Shown here in pieces: positions 42,423 through 51,003 of a stretch of DNA of 64,000 nt. Each line of letters starts with the position of its first letter. The first letter of the stretch is position 1. The stretch is from Dendrophyllia cribrosa. Its lineage: Eukaryota; Cnidaria; Anthozoa; Scleractinia; Dendrophylliidae. The translations under genes were made by a program, and so were the position numbers. A model generated the notes under the pieces. It had not been told where the DNA came from. It was given only the letters and a program-made list of their open reading frames with translations, and did not search any database. The DNA lies in contig JAJLRJ010000010.1 of the NCBI GenBank assembly GCA_024195265.1, positions 15,848,759 to 15,912,758 on the forward strand, written 5' to 3'.

Positions 42423-42704
42423 TTATGAAATAACACTTCTTTCTTTCAATTCCCGGTGGATTTCCCAGAGGAGACAACTTTGCTTTTGGAGTTCATTTTT
42501 GAGAATCTTGTGTTCCTCTTGGAGATTGATGAATGATTCAAAGAGGAGTTCAATTGTGTCTTCCTCTTCTTCATTTTGCTCTGCTTCCTCCATCTCCGAA
42601 TCAGAGACAATAAATTCCTCGTCAGATGTTGTTGGGGTTTCATTTTCGCTCCTTTCTTCCTCCTCTGAGCAAGTGGAACAATTTTCATGGTCACTGGCTT
42701 CCAT
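42423..42704 (-). CDS. Small acidic coiled-coil protein
   Basis: 93 residues. The first half is extremely acidic (CSEEEERSENE, MEEAEQNEEEED); the second is a helix with heptad-like Leu/Ile (FINLQEEHKILKNELQKQ). Its ATG overlaps the stop of the upstream gene by 14 nt, suggesting coupled translation or a shared transcript. Convergent with the integrase. Function not recognised. Confidence 0.55.
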   Translation of the reverse strand: MEASDHENCSTCSEEEERSENETPTTSDEEFIVSDSEMEEAEQNEEEEDTIELLFESFINLQEEHKILKNELQKQSCLLWEIHRELKERSVIS

Positions 42705-43254
42705 TTTCTTTCCAATTTAATTTTTTGAAGATTGTTTGGATTATTTTTTCCTGTTCTGCCCTTCTTGATGGAAGAATAAGCAGTTTGAAATCATCTTCAT
42801 TTGGGTTAAAACCATTCTTTTTCAGAAGGGAGAAAAGAACTTGATTGAAATTGAGAAACTTTTTTCTGTTTGGATGAAGATCATCATATTCAAGTAAAAA
42901 ATATTTAAAATCATCAATGAGGAATTTTTCAAGATGCTCATAATCATTCCCGTCGTGATTTGTTTTGTGATTGAAAATTTCATGATCGTTGCCATTGACT
43001 TTTTTCCATTTGGAAGCTTTGACAAACTCCCTGACTTTTTTTCTTGTGATTTCATGGAGGGGAATTTGGGAGAGAATTTCTTTTTGATAAAATTCGAGAT
43101 CTTTGAGTGGAATTTGATTCTTCCCCTGATTTTTTTGGATGACAACTTTGAAATGTTCAAGTCTGAGATTTTTGTGAGAATGCCATGTTGTATATGTTTC
43201 TTGAATAATTTCAGGAGTGCCATCATAAATTTCTTCGTCTTCTGAATCAGACAT
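42691..43254 (-). CDS. Unrecognised 187-residue element protein
   Basis: Open frame, ATG after GGGAAAAGAAA. An acidic start (MSDSEDEEIYDG) is followed by a charged helical body with QKNQGKNQIPLKDLEFYQKE, REFVKASKWKKVNG, LIDDFKYFLLEYDDLHPNRK and LKKNGFNPNEDDFKLLILPS. A single gene for a DNA-binding or transcription-related factor is conceivable, but I cannot place the family. Confidence 0.6.
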   Translation of the reverse strand: MSDSEDEEIYDGTPEIIQETYTTWHSHKNLRLEHFKVVIQKNQGKNQIPLKDLEFYQKEILSQIPLHEITRKKVREFVKASKWKKVNGNDHEIFNHKTNHDGNDYEHLEKFLIDDFKYFLLEYDDLHPNRKKFLNFNQVLFSLLKKNGFNPNEDDFKLLILPSRRAEQEKIIQTIFKKLNWKENGSQ

Positions 43255-43312
43255 TTTCTTTTCCCAAAGTATTTACCCCAATAATTATTTGCTAAATAAA
43301 AAAAATGCAAAA

Positions 43313-43389
43313 CTGTTGGCCAACAGAACCTCTCAAGGGAACTTCCTCCTTCCATCCACTTCTCTCCCACCCTGTTCCCTTGAGAGGTT
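43313..43389. promoter_or_regulatory. Palindrome followed by 16-bp-stem hairpin and T-run
   Basis: CTGTTGGCCAACAG (43313-43326) is a perfect palindrome. Immediately after it AACCTCTCAAGGGAAC (43327-43342) pairs perfectly with GTTCCCTTGAGAGGTT (43374-43389) around a pyrimidine-rich 31-nt loop, followed by a long T-rich tract (43389-43418). On the plus strand it resembles an intrinsic-terminator shape, but in a eukaryotic virus a cis-acting RNA or DNA hairpin is as likely. Confidence 0.7.
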
Positions 43390-43595
43390 TTTTTTAATTT
43401 AATTTTTTTTTTATTTTTCCCGGCCGGGATTTTTGCATTTCATTTCATTTCATTTCATTTCAGTTTCAGTTATTGCCCTAGGCTTGGAATTGAACCAGCA
43501 CTTCCGCCGCGCACACTCCAGCGCAACCATAGCTCTACTCAACAACTCGTCCACCATCTTCGAGCTAACCGTCTGTCATGTCAGTGAGTCAGTTT

Positions 43596-43631
43596 CATGG
43601 CATAACGGTGGGGGTTTTTCGTTATGCCATG
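43596..43631. repeat. 12-bp-stem hairpin
   Basis: CATGGCATAACG (43596-43607) pairs with CGTTATGCCATG (43620-43631), with a G/T-rich 12-nt loop. Confidence 0.75.
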
Positions 43632-43917
43632 GGGGAGGGGTACAAAGATATCCTATAGACGCCCCCACTTTTTCGACTATGGGATATCTAGGTACCTCTC
43701 CGATATACTGTATGTTTCAAGCGCCCTTATATTAATCAAATTCAACCAGCGCTCACACATGTGGTAGAAAACACAGGCCACGCATGCGCATCACTCAGCG
43801 GAATCCACGAATAACCTTTCCATTTAACCAATGCTTTTTTGAGGAATTTTCCGGGAGAGACTTTTTTCCGCCACCAGATTTTTGGGAGAGAATTTTATGC
43901 CAGAATTTGTCGTAGTT

Positions 43918-44211
43918 AAGGATTGGAAGAACTGGCTCAAATATATTTCACGCTATTCTCGAACGTTTTTTTAATTTCCTAAGTTCAACACAATGGCAAC
44001 CTGTTCAAACATGACGCAACACAATGGCAACCTGTTCAAACATGACGCAACACAATGACAACCCGTTCCTAACGTCAACACAACACAATGGTAAACGTTC
44101 GAGAATAGCGTGAAATAGATTTGAACCAGTTCTCGCAATAGTCAATTACAACACAATGATAAACGTTCGAGAATAGCGTGAAATAGATTTGAGCCAGTTC
44201 TCCCAATCCTT
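43918..44211. repeat. Subterminal 51-bp inverted repeat around 31-bp tandem repeats
   Basis: The arm 43918-43968 (AAGGATTGGAAGAACTGG...) is mirrored at 44161-44211 (...CCAGTTCTCCCAATCCTT) with few mismatches, and a partial further copy lies at 44092-44138. Between the arms a 31-bp unit (CAACACAATGGCAACCTGTT...) is tandemly repeated about 2.5 times (43986-44095). Confidence 0.8.
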
Positions 44212-44395
44212 TACTTCTGAGTCAGTTGATAGCAACAACTGCTCTTGACTCTTGAATGGTTAGACATCCAACTAATCACCTTGGTAACTCAGTCAAATGG
44301 AACATGCAAATTCTTTATTTAGTCTATTCTGCTTTTTTCACGATGGAGAAAACTGAAAAATTGAATACATTTTCACTGAAAGCAAACGAGACTAC

Positions 44396-44769
44396 AGTAG
44401 TTGAGTAAAGGCGGGTTCCAGTGTCCATCCGAAGGTCCCCTTAACTCGAACGTTGGAAATTATGTGGACTTAATAGAATAGTTGGGATATGTTTTGATTA
44501 GGCAGAATATGAAGTGGTCGTTTTTCAATCAATGATAATATGTTTCTGACGAATTTAAACAGTAGGCGGCATTTACTGAATGTTGCGAAATTTTAGGAGA
44601 AAATGAGAAATGAGATTCTGACATATTTTTTTGACTTCTGAACGATTCGAACATAACGATACCAATCGAGACATATTATTTTCTATTGTGTATAAGTTGG
44701 GGGTAAGCTATTTACGTTTTAAATTAACGGGACCGAGGATGCACTGGAACCCGCCTTTACTCAACTACT
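44396..44769 (-). repeat. 374-bp terminal repeat (right)
   Basis: Reverse complement of 26761-27134, ending ...CTCAACTACT at the element terminus. Also bounded on its inner side by AGTAGTTGAG. Confidence 0.92.
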
Positions 44770-44775
44770 CACGAG
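44770..44775 (+). repeat. Target-site duplication CACGAG (right)
   Basis: Identical to 26158-26163. Confidence 0.85.
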
Positions 44776-44870
44776 ATCAGAGCTTCGTTGTTGTTTGCTC
44801 GCGCGGTATTGCTTGCGTGACACGCGCGCGTAAGGAAATTTATTGTTCCTCAAAACTGTATTCGGCCACC
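44776..44870. mobile_element. TTAA-flanked element, right part
   Basis: Continuation of the element split by the virus. Ends AAACTGTATTCGGCCACC before TTAA (44871-44874), the inverted counterpart of the start at 25572. Confidence 0.7.
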
Positions 44871-44874
44871 TTAA

Positions 44875-45505
44875 GGAGGCTCGAAAGGGTTTTCAGCGTC
44901 GTGCGCGCGCGACGTGCACTCGTCATGCTTTGACGCATACGTCAGCTGATTTTCCTATCAAAAAGTAGCGCGCGCAGCTCACCGGAAATAAAAATACTGC
45001 GTAAAATCGCGCGAACCGGAAATAAATCGTGCATAAAATATTCCTCTTTATCTCGAAACTTTGCTCGGTGACTTATGTTGAAATTTTTCATGCAAGTAGC
45101 ATTCAACTTTATCTAACATTTGAGACATTTTGGAAAAAAACTGTACAGTGGAATTTTTTGAAATCTTTAAAAGGCCTTTTTCGATTTATCTCGATTTCCA
45201 CAATACAGATTTTTTTCAAATTTACACAGGAGGTGAGGAATATTGCAAACTTTTAAAAACGCTTATAAAAAACATAGGTCACCGAGTTAGTTTTAAAGAT
45301 AGATTTAAAAAACTGACTTTTGAGGGGTATCTCTTTGGAGGGTTATGGTTACCATGACAACAGATATGACGTCATAAATGGTCTTGAAGGAAACTTTAAC
45401 AACCCTGTCATAAGCTTGCCTAGAATTTGTTTCAGAGACTAAGACCATTAAATTTTAATTTTTAATTGTTCTGACGTGTACATAAGCTGTAAGAAACCCT
45501 TCTCC
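44875..45505. mobile_element. Second TTAA-flanked element
   Basis: Starts GGAGGCTCGAAAGGGTTTTC after TTAA (44871-44874) and ends GAAACCCTTCTCC before TTAA (45506-45509). The ends are imperfect inverted repeats. No transposase. Its first 346 bp are included in the inverted copy at the left end of the virus. Confidence 0.5.
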
Positions 45506-45564
45506 TTAAGTGACGTTTTCCACGCGCTAAATACATGCTAGAATATTTGTCGCGCTATGTTCCT

Positions 45565-47383
45565 GGGCCCGGTTGTTCGAAAGCCGGTTAAATCCTAACC
45601 TCGGGTTAAATCGCTCTAACCTGAGAAAAAGTTTTAACCGCAGGTTAATTCTGTTGTTCAAAGACAGGTTTTAACCTTAAAAGGCTTAAAAAGGCTAAAC
45701 TTAAGGCCTTAAAAGGCTAAACTCGTGTTAAACAGCGGGTTAAATTTAACCCTCCTAGCTAGGTGGGTTAAAAAACTAACCTCGGGTTAAATTTGACAAA
45801 CATTCTATGATTTACGGCAACGAAACGTTTTCAAAAACAACAATAAATTCATGGAAGATGAATAAGGTCCTCACTATAGCTGCGTGACAACCTTCTTTTT
45901 GTATGACACGTTATAAAAGAGCGTTATAATGGCGAAATTGGCTCCAACGAACGCTGAACTCATCACTAATCAAAAACGATATGGTGGAAAAATCACGGTG
46001 AAAAATGACAAGCGAGCGGTACAGTCGTCAAATTGAAACTCCGACAGTTCTCCCTGGCTTAGTTTCTACCTTTTATGAGATAAATCGGGTTCTTAAAAAT
46101 CCATGAAGAGCTTTTTTCACTTTTCAAACAATAGAGCAACGGTAGCAATTATTTTGAACTCTTCGGATCAGCAGAAAGTTTGCCTTTACTTGTTTGGGCT
46201 CCCTCCGTCTCCCTTAAAATTACAACCAAACTTCAAGAAAAACTTAACCGGCATAAAATCTAAGAAAAGGCCGGCAATTCAAGCTGTTCAGTATTCGCCC
46301 GGTATGAAGTTTTCTGTGTTATCGGAAAATATTTAACTTCAGAGGCCATCTTTGCGAAATTACTCCATGAAAAGCGGGAAAATAACAACTCGAAATGGCG
46401 CCGGCCGCTCCGAAACTATATTTTTTCGCCCTATGTACCAGCGTGCGAAACTGAAAGTAATTTTATTGTAAACACATTTTCGCAAAAATTTATATTGACT
46501 TTATCCCCTATTTCACGGGCTATTTTACGCCACTGCTCTGATCCCAGCGTATCAGCACTGCAATATTAAACAACAAAAGAATTGTGTCCTTTTATTCTAA
46601 TTTTCTATGAAATAACGAAGTAAAAATATACTTCAGTAAAAAAGCATGTTTTATTAATCCGCCTTTCTATGAAATGATACAAGTCTACTACATTTTTACA
46701 AATGTTTTCGGATAATATCCGAGAATCCAAGAAAACTGTCGCCACCGTGTAAAGTTTGAGAAATAAACAGCAGACGAGCGGCTTGTTGAAATGATAAACT
46801 CAAGATCAAACTAATTCCAGTAATTTTCTACTTACTTTGTCATTTTTGACTCCAATTAAATAACCTTCAAGCTGTCAGTCTAGAGTTTTTTTCACGCAGA
46901 TGACCTCCACAACGCTAGTTAATATTTTTAAGTTGTTTGAAAATAAAGATGCACAAAACGTTCAGTCCGTTCAGCTTCTTCTAGCCGTAAGAATACAAAT
47001 CCGTGAAGGTGAGCCGTTTTTCCTTCTTGCCTGTGATGCTTGACCTTGAAATCCTCTCAAAATTCTTCTCAGAAGAGCTACTATTCGGCTAGAAATAGAG
47101 TTAACTTTAAATTCTACAATATTTCACTATTTTATACTCGAAACATTTTGAATGGATGGGGCGAAGCGGCTTCAAACTTTTTCAAAACAACTTCTAAAGA
47201 GTATTATGGGATACTAACCGTGGGTTAGCCACGCTTAACCCGAGGTTAACTAACCGGACCTCTAACCGCGCTTTGAACAACGCCATTTCAACCTCGGGTT
47301 AAGAAACCCGCGGTTAAGAAATTTAACCTCCGGTTAGGCCTAACCGGAGGTTAGTTTAACCTTGCTTTCGAACAACCGGGCCC
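45565..47383. mobile_element. 1.8-kb element, ends GGGCCCGGTTGTTCGAAAG
   Basis: GGGCCCGGTTGTTCGAAAGC at the left is mirrored by GCTTTCGAACAACCGGGCCC at the right. Subterminal regions are dense in GGTTAA/TTAACC words and contain a palindrome TAACCTCCGGTTAGGCCTAA. The interior open frames (for example 46103-46336) have no recognisable domain, so it is non-autonomous. Confidence 0.75.
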
Positions 47384-47663
47384 ATCTTCTTCTAGCCGTA
47401 AGAATACAAATCCGTGAAGGTGAGCCGTTTTTCCTTCTTGCCTGTGATGCTTGACCTTGAAAATCCTCTCAAAATTCTTCTCAGAAGAGCTACTATTCAG
47501 CTAGAAATAGAGTTAACTTTAAATTCTACAATATTTCACTATTTTATACTCGAAACATTTTGAATGGATCGGGCGAAGCGGCTTCAAACTTTTTCAAAAC
47601 AACTTCTAAAGAGCATTATGGGATACTAACCGTGGGTTAGCCGCGCTTAACCCGAGGTTAACT
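46975..47663 (+). repeat. Direct duplication of the element's right portion
   Basis: 46975-47252 is repeated at 47386-47663 with few changes (offset 411 bp). The copy resumes after an insertion, at 49105-49245, so the whole right end (about 410 bp) of the preceding element is tandemly duplicated. Confidence 0.8.
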
Positions 47664-49104
47664 GGGTCTACGAAATCTGCGAGCCAGCGAGCCACGCGAG
47701 CCACGGTGCGAGCCATGCGAGTCATGCGAGCCATGCGGGTCATGCGAGCCATGTCTGTGAGCCATTTGTGAGTAATTCCGTTTTTCTTCAATTGGTCGGG
47801 GAGGTCGTCGATTATTCCACCAGCAAACATCCCGCACCTGGAGTTTTACCTGCGACTTGCCAAGCCGCCATCTTGTAAACGGAGTTACCTCGCTCCCAGG
47901 GTCCTCTCTCTTTCCCTGTTGCTGGCGCGCGAAGTATGAAATACTCTACAGTGTTCCTCGTGATGGCTCAATTGGGCGATGTTTTCCTTGTTCTTTGTTT
48001 CTTTGTAATTTAAAGAAATTTTTTTTTCTATTAAAATCGCTCAATATCCGCCAAAAATATTAAAAACAATTCGATAAAATTTATTAAGTTCAAGACATCA
48101 TTTTTTACTCTGAGAGAATGAAACATACGGCTCCACCGTAGGGGTATCCAATGACAGCTGTCACTCATTGCTATCCACGTGGAAAATCATTCAAGAAAAA
48201 AGAGAACAGCGCACTTCAGTTCAGTTCGAATTTCCTGTATTGGCGACAAGAATGGTAAGTAAATCGCGTAATTTTAACAGGTTTGCTCTTTAGTGAATCA
48301 AATTTACCAGAACTCTGACGGTAGGCTGACTGTCGCATGTGGTTGCCTCTTTCCTCGACTTCAGTGTATAAGCAAACTACCTAGGTACTCATTCATCGTT
48401 CCTTATAAGATCGGAATGACACTAAAAATCAGTCCTGACGTGGAAATTACGGAAAAGCTGAAGAACGATCTCGCTTTAGAGTAGCTATTTCTACCTTGTT
48501 TGACTTGTTTGGTTATCGCTGAATGGCTCTTGTTTTAAATACCTAAACAAATGTGCTCAGTTTCGATAAAATAATGTAAATAGACACGTTGCCTTAAAAA
48601 ATGTCCAACGAAAGTAGGAGAAGGTTTTCAGTGCATTGTAAGACATTTCAACCAGATTTTTTTTTTTTACGTGAAGTCGTAGAGATGAGCAGAGATCGAT
48701 TGTTGAGTTCTACGGGCCGCCATCTTGGTTCCTAAACGCGAGCGAAAACTACAGACAGTACAAAATTCTCGTAGGTAGGGGTAAGGGGGCGGAAAATTAA
48801 CTCCTCCAAATCCACGCTATTAATAACCTGTACCCCTACTCTCGGTAATTTTGCACTCTCCCCAGTTTTCTCTCGCGTTTAAGATGGCAGCATAGAAAAA
48901 TCAAGGACCGTGGACAGTCAGATTCCGATCCTTTTTTCATGTTTATATTTGTGTTCTTGCTTGGAAAATGTAAATGTAAGAAATAAAAATTCTTAACATT
49001 TATACTGTGGCTCGCACGACTCGCGTGGCTCGCATGACTCGCGTGGCGCGCATGACTCGCACCGTGACTCGCATGGCTCGCTGGCTCGCAGAATTATAAC
49101 ACTC
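47664..49104. mobile_element. Foldback element with 9-bp duplication (MULE-like)
   Basis: Flanked by AGGTTAACT on both sides (47655-47663 and 49105-49113), a 9-bp duplication as made by Mutator-type transposases. The ends are inverted arrays of a 9-10-bp unit (GCGAGCCAT / ATGGCTCGC): 47678-47765 and 49008-49091. The interior includes a possible promoter-exon piece ending in AATGGTAAGTAAAT (about 48250-48264) and an imperfect 180-bp inverted repeat (48716-48895). No transposase is visible. Confidence 0.75.
48716..48895. mobile_element. ~180-bp MITE inside the foldback
   Basis: GGCCGCCATCTTGGTTCC and AACGCGAGCGAAAACT at the left are mirrored imperfectly by AGTTTTCTCTCGCGTTTAAG and ATGGCAGC at the right, with GTAGGGGTA / TACCCCTAC near the centre. 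Confidence 0.6.
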
Positions 49105-49245
49105 AGGTTAACTAACCGGACCTCTAACCGCGCTTTGAACAACGCCATTTCAACCTCGGGTTAACAAACCCGCGGTTAAGAAATTTAACCTCCGGTTAGG
49201 CCTAACCGGAGGTTAGTTTAACTCTGCTTTCGAACAACCGGGCCC
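49105..49245 (+). mobile_element. Remainder of the duplicated element end
   Basis: Matches the last 140 bp of the element at 45565-47383 and ends CGAACAACCGGGCCC. Confidence 0.8.
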
Positions 49246-49619
49246 TGGTTTTCTCGCGTGTAATTTATTTGCTTTCGTGGGGTTTCTTTCTCCTTCTTGG
49301 TGCGTGCTCTCCGTTATTCGATTTTAAATCGTCTATAACAGAATATCCTAGTTAGAGTTTGCCATTGTTTTTGAAATGTGACTACAAATACACCTTCGGG
49401 AGTAAAAATGTAAGTGGAATTTTTAAATATGTTGTCTTTCCCGTCGCGTTCCAAATCTTTCAAATGCAGGCATTATCTCAAAGATTTTTTGTGTTATAAC
49501 AGGGTCCTAAATCTGTGCCAACAGAACGCTCTACAGTAGATCTGATTCTTCAGGGGCATATTAAATGCTAAAAACGTTAAAAATTTAAACTCTCAATTTA
49601 ATTAATAACAAACGGTTAT
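49246..49619. other. Short gene-less stretch
   Basis: No repeat pair or exon that I can support between the duplicated element end and the promoter-like block. Confidence 0.5.
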
Positions 49620-49860
49620 GTAATATGCCGTATGACGGCGAAATGCGAGACGCTGACAAGTTAAAATTTAATAACAGACGGCGAAATGCGAGACCATTTA
49701 AAAAATAACACACGATCGTTTCGAAATTGATCGGACCGTTGTGGCTGCTATAAATCCCGGCATAAGCTGATTTCAGTTATTCAACAGCACATTTGGATTG
49801 AAACACAACATCACGTAAGTCCACTATGATCATTCCAAATAAACGCGTGAGTTCCCTATG
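49620..49860 (+). promoter_or_regulatory. Promoter-like block with TATA box and splice donor (copy 2)
   Basis: Homologous to 23060-23300 in opposite orientation. GACGGCGAAATGCGAGAC occurs twice (about 49633 and 49677), then TATAAAT at 49749-49755, then CAGTTATTCAACAGCACATT about 30 bp downstream (a plausible transcription start), then CATCACGTAAGT (donor GT at 49815). The conserved spacing of TATA box, start region and donor between both copies favours a functional core promoter or retroelement leader. Confidence 0.5.
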
Positions 49861-50631
49861 TAGAAAGTAGGTTATCTGAATTAAATATAATTCCTCTTGA
49901 TGTTTAAACTGATGGCGCGCTGCAGGTGAGAAAAGTCCGTTCTCCGGCCGCCCGACCACCCAAAACGAAAAACAGACTTTCAGAAAGTCTAACAAAATTG
50001 TAGTGCAAAGATTTGCAGTACAAAACTTATAAAAAAAAAAGACAGAGTGTAGGCTTTTGTCGAGAGTCGAGGGTCGAGGTTAATGTGTCGAGGGTCGAGG
50101 GTAAAATGTCGAGGGTCGAGAGTAAATGTCGAGGGTTCAAAAATGTCGGCGATTTTTTTTTTTTTATTTTAATTAAAAAAAAAAACACCGAAAGAAAGAA
50201 AATAAAAAAAATTCACGTCGCGCCAGCCCCGAGACTCGAACCACCATCCTTCTGATTTACAATTTTTTTTTGTTGCGCGACTAAATTAGTTTAGTTCCAA
50301 AAAGGCGCCCGCTTCTTTGAACAGGAAGTCAAGTAAACACGGCTTTATTTCCCATAGTCTACGCAAGCGTTCCCGTACGAACGAATTTTCTGCATTCTGG
50401 CCGCGAGAAAATTGGGGCGAGAGCAAAAAATCGGAGGACAGGGGTTGGAGTGGGGAGGTGAGTGAACGCTTGCCTGCAAACCTCACGATTTTGAAAAACC
50501 CGTTCGTCCACGAACGGGGCTCCTGATTGGTGCGGTGTGGTCACGTTGAGTGACAGGTTTGACAAGTAGCTATCAAATTTTCGCGCAAAATATTTTGAGC
50601 GTGACTTGCAATCAAAGGATAAAAGATCAAA

Positions 50632-51003
50632 ATGGAGCTCGGAGAACATGTGAAAGATTTTGAAACGTGTTTGAACGAAGTTATATCGGAGCTAAGCGAA
50701 GCGGGGCTTGCTTTTACTTTGCAAACGGAACAAGAAAGAGTATTAATGCGCCATCTTTTTAACGGCCGTATTGCCAATAGGATTCGGCAAGAGTTTAATT
50801 TTTCGGTTGTTTGTTATGATGTGCGGAGTGCGAAGTAAGGAGGTACAGGCTACTTCGGTGTTATTGTTATTTCTCCATTGCATAATTCGGGATCAAGTGG
50901 TAGAGGTTAATTATATGGGGATGTCGGCGTGCGATTTAAATGAAAAACTGGACTGCTTGGACGACATACACAAAGGAAAATTCAGAAGAACGCACGTATT
51001 TTA
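50632..51003 (+). pseudogene. RecQ-like helicase N-terminal fragment
   Basis: ATG after GATCAAA. The first frame (50632-50765) reads a helical start with LGEHVKDFETCLNEVISELS and the Q-motif region TLQTEQERVLMRHLFNG. A small deletion shifts to the frame that contains LPIGFGKSLIF (Walker A, about 50771-50803) and continues with SIIRDQV-like IIRDQVVEVNYMGMSA, LDCLDDIHKGKF. This is the motif I to Ib stretch of RecQ-family DNA helicases. It is truncated after about 51003. The fragment at 20080 is the corresponding segment of a related copy. Confidence 0.65.

Larger units (their letters stand above)
43255..44395. other. Right non-coding region of the virus-like element
   Basis: About 1.1 kb without a convincing gene. 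It holds a palindrome, two hairpins, a TTTCA microsatellite (43436-43461), a 31-bp tandem repeat and a 51-bp inverted repeat, listed separately. It may hold cis elements for replication or packaging, by inference from position only. Confidence 0.55.
26164..44769. mobile_element. Polinton/Maverick (adintovirus-like) integrated virus
   Basis: An 18.6-kb element with 5'-AG...CT-3' ends, 374-bp terminal inverted repeats and a 6-bp target duplication. It encodes the Polinton hallmark set: protein-primed PolB, retrovirus-like integrase, packaging ATPase, adenain-type protease, double jelly-roll major capsid and a penton-like protein. It also carries a PLA2-domain protein and a fibre-like protein. 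Genes are in three blocks: mainly minus from 27.3 to 35.8 kb, plus from 35.9 to 42.4 kb, and minus from 42.4 to 43.3 kb. Several genes are broken, so this copy is probably not functional as it stands. Without the left-end rearrangement its length would be about 18.0 kb. Confidence 0.95.

Noticed and set aside
42691..43254. Assignment as a poxvirus-type VLTF3 late transcription factor
   Set aside because: Only a loose resemblance in the C-terminal helix was noticed; no zinc-binding or conserved motif could be confirmed by eye.
26761..44769. Taking 26761 as the left terminus of the virus-like element
   Set aside because: The flanks of 26761 and 44769 are inverted, not direct, repeats (CTCGTG versus CACGAG). 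A direct 6-bp duplication exists only if the left end is at 26164.
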